A program made the position numbers and the translations under genes. A stretch of DNA of 35,540 bases, taken from Phallusia fumigata. Its lineage: Eukaryota; Chordata; Ascidiacea; Phlebobranchia; Ascidiidae. Shown here in pieces: positions 34,306 through 35,540 of this stretch (positions are counted from its first letter, which is position 1; each line of letters starts with the position of its first letter). The notes under the pieces were generated by a model, which saw only the letters and a program-made list of their open reading frames with translations, made no database searches and was not told the origin of the DNA. The stretch spans positions 1 through 35,540 of the forward strand of contig QXVZ01025899.1 of assembly GCA_008931825.1 (NCBI GenBank). The letters run 5' to 3'.

Positions 34306-34454
34306 ATTTAAAAATGAAGGTTTTAAACTGCTGCTTGTTTAGCTTGATGATTCAAACTTTGTTTTAGCGTACAAACAATGAAAAATAAACGAAATAACAC
34401 GAATAAATTTTAATTTTCTGTCAAAGTGAGTGGCCTAATTTCGCCATATTGATA

Positions 34455-34571
34455 AGTAAAGGTGGCTGTACACAGGATCCGTTTTCGTCCGTTTCGGTCC
34501 GTCATCCGTCAACGTGCGTAAATTTCAATCCGTCACCTTCCGTCGACGTCTATACACAGGATGCGTATCTT
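34455..34571 (+). repeat. sequence present only after the first copy
   Basis: The two copies of the 3' flank stop matching after ttgataagt. Copy 1 continues with ggctgtacacaggatccg, repeated tccgt motifs and a second ctatacacaggatgcg just before the N. This internally repetitive stretch looks like an insertion or a contig-end repeat. Confidence 0.45.
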
Positions 34572-34572
34572 N

Positions 34573-35010
34573 AAAAAACGTGCGGCGGATCTTCACGTTG
34601 TTATTGCAAATCAACAAGTTGGCGAAACAAACATCAAAAATCAGGGGAAAGTGAAACATGCAACACGACTCAACACGTTCACGAAGGATACCGTGCCGTC
34701 GCGCGATTTCTTTTTCGACATCGGTGATTTAGCGGACCGCTTGCGCCGTACTGAAATCACTGAGCGTGCCACCAGACGAAAGCAGAGGGAAGCCGAAGAG
34801 GAATTTCTTCGAGCTATGGCAGAGGAGGCTGTACCGAAGCCAACCACTCCGCCGAGTGACCTTGCCACAGACTCTGCTTCCGTGGACTCCTTTGATCATA
34901 TTAGGGCCTTCAACATGTCGTACGAGCCTCCAGTGTTGTACGAGAACAAAGGACGATATTTAGGCGTAAAAGCGCCACCAGCTGGCCATCGGGCAAGCGC
35001 CAGTCGATAA
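34573..35010 (+). pseudogene. partial second copy of last exon, no 5' part
   Basis: Open for 145 codons to the stop at 35008-35010, with no acceptor or start because the sequence begins at the N. It keeps the reading frame and mostly conservative changes compared with 33868-34305. Best read as an allelic contig end; it could also be a real truncated duplicate. Confidence 0.6.
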
Positions 35011-35397
35011 ATGTAAAAATGAAGGTTACACTGCTGCTTGTTTAGCTTGATGATTCAAACTTTGTTTTAGCTTACAAACAATGAAAAATAAACGAAATAA
35101 CACGAATAAATTTCATTTTCTGTCAAAGTGAGTGGCCTAATTTCGCCATATTGATAAGTTAAGCTGCAGTTTTTCACACTAAAATCCAAAGTTATAGAAT
35201 CCAGTTCAGGGATTTGGAAAAAAAACGGGTAAAATAAGGCAAAACGTTTGGTCTGTTATTTCTGGCTTTAGCTAGTCAAGTGCAGTGGACAAGTGGAAAT
35301 GCTGGTAAGGTTGTGCCCAGCTCTGTTGTTTCAGTCACGCGTGGCGCTGTTGCGTCCCTGTTGACAAGTTATGGCTCAGTTGTGTAAGATTGGGTAA

Positions 35398-35540
35398 CAC
35401 TAATTTACGGAATGATGAATGAACGGAACGGACGGAATAGACACTAATTTACGGAATGGACGGAACGGTCGGAATGAATGAATAAGATCGATACTAATTT
35501 ACGGAATGGTCGGAACGGAATGAGACTGCCGGAACGGAGT
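35398..35540 (+). repeat. minisatellite, runs off window
   Basis: Irregular units of about 44-50 bases start with actaatttacggaatg at 35399, 35443 and 35493 and contain shorter cggaa(c/t)gg(a/t) submotifs. No gene content between 35159 and 35398. Confidence 0.85.

Larger units (their letters stand above)
33868..35158 (+). repeat. near-identical duplication across N of the last exon
   Basis: 33868-34440 and 34573-35158 share most bases, including 146 codons, the stop and about 140 bases of 3' flank, with a few substitutions (for example QHVGEA against QQVGET) and a small indel after the stop. The second copy begins at N (34572) in mid-exon, without a start or upstream exons. Either two haplotypes were joined end to end or this is a true segmental duplication. 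Confidence 0.85.

Noticed and set aside
1..35540. CRISPR arrays, bacterial operons, integrases or phage genes
   Set aside because: No such structure. All convincing coding sequence is intron-split animal genes; the direct repeats seen are tandem duplications, a minisatellite or assembly echoes.

Overview
The window is eukaryotic nuclear DNA from an animal, most likely an ascidian tunicate of the Ciona/Phallusia kind. It is AT-rich, genes are split into short GT-AG exons, the genes are animal families (SLCO/OATP transporters, an adhesion GPCR, the nucleoporin NDC1), and small transposon remnants fill introns. The species is inferred from gene content and intron style, not proven. Three single N bases (15851, 18449, 34572) mark assembly joins, two of them flanked by duplicated sequence.

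Layout. (1) 1-15850, + strand: a head-to-tail array of three SLCO/OATP organic anion transporter genes. The first enters the window at the last 6 bases of its exon 4. The second (5865-10703) is complete: 13 coding exons, 657 aa. The third (11809-15850) is complete except for its last exon, cut by the N at 15851. Exon borders and phases are the same in all three copies. (2) 17364-29473, + strand: the transmembrane nucleoporin NDC1 in 16 coding exons (641 aa). (3) 21004-26315, - strand: a complete adhesion GPCR (15 coding exons, 1010 aa) lying wholly inside the 5.8 kb intron between NDC1 coding exons 8 and 9. (4) 30845-34305, + strand: a six-exon gene for a 524 aa charged, probably disordered protein that I do not recognise. 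Its 3' part is repeated, with substitutions, after the N at 34572. (5) 35398-35540: a minisatellite running off the window.

The gene models come from chaining exons by hand. For every complete gene, all splice phases agree and the summed coding length is divisible by three. The array is a locally duplicated transporter family; the NDC1/GPCR pair is a nested-gene arrangement with no obvious functional link.

Most notable: an antisense tRNA-derived SINE appears to have supplied a splice acceptor and coding sequence to the GPCR ectodomain; the Kazal exon of transporters 1 and 2 is far more alike than the neighbouring exons, suggesting gene conversion; the GPCR has a 390-residue cytoplasmic tail with a C-x2-C-x6-C-x-H cluster; and hAT-type MITEs, one with a perfect 8-bp target duplication, sit in introns.
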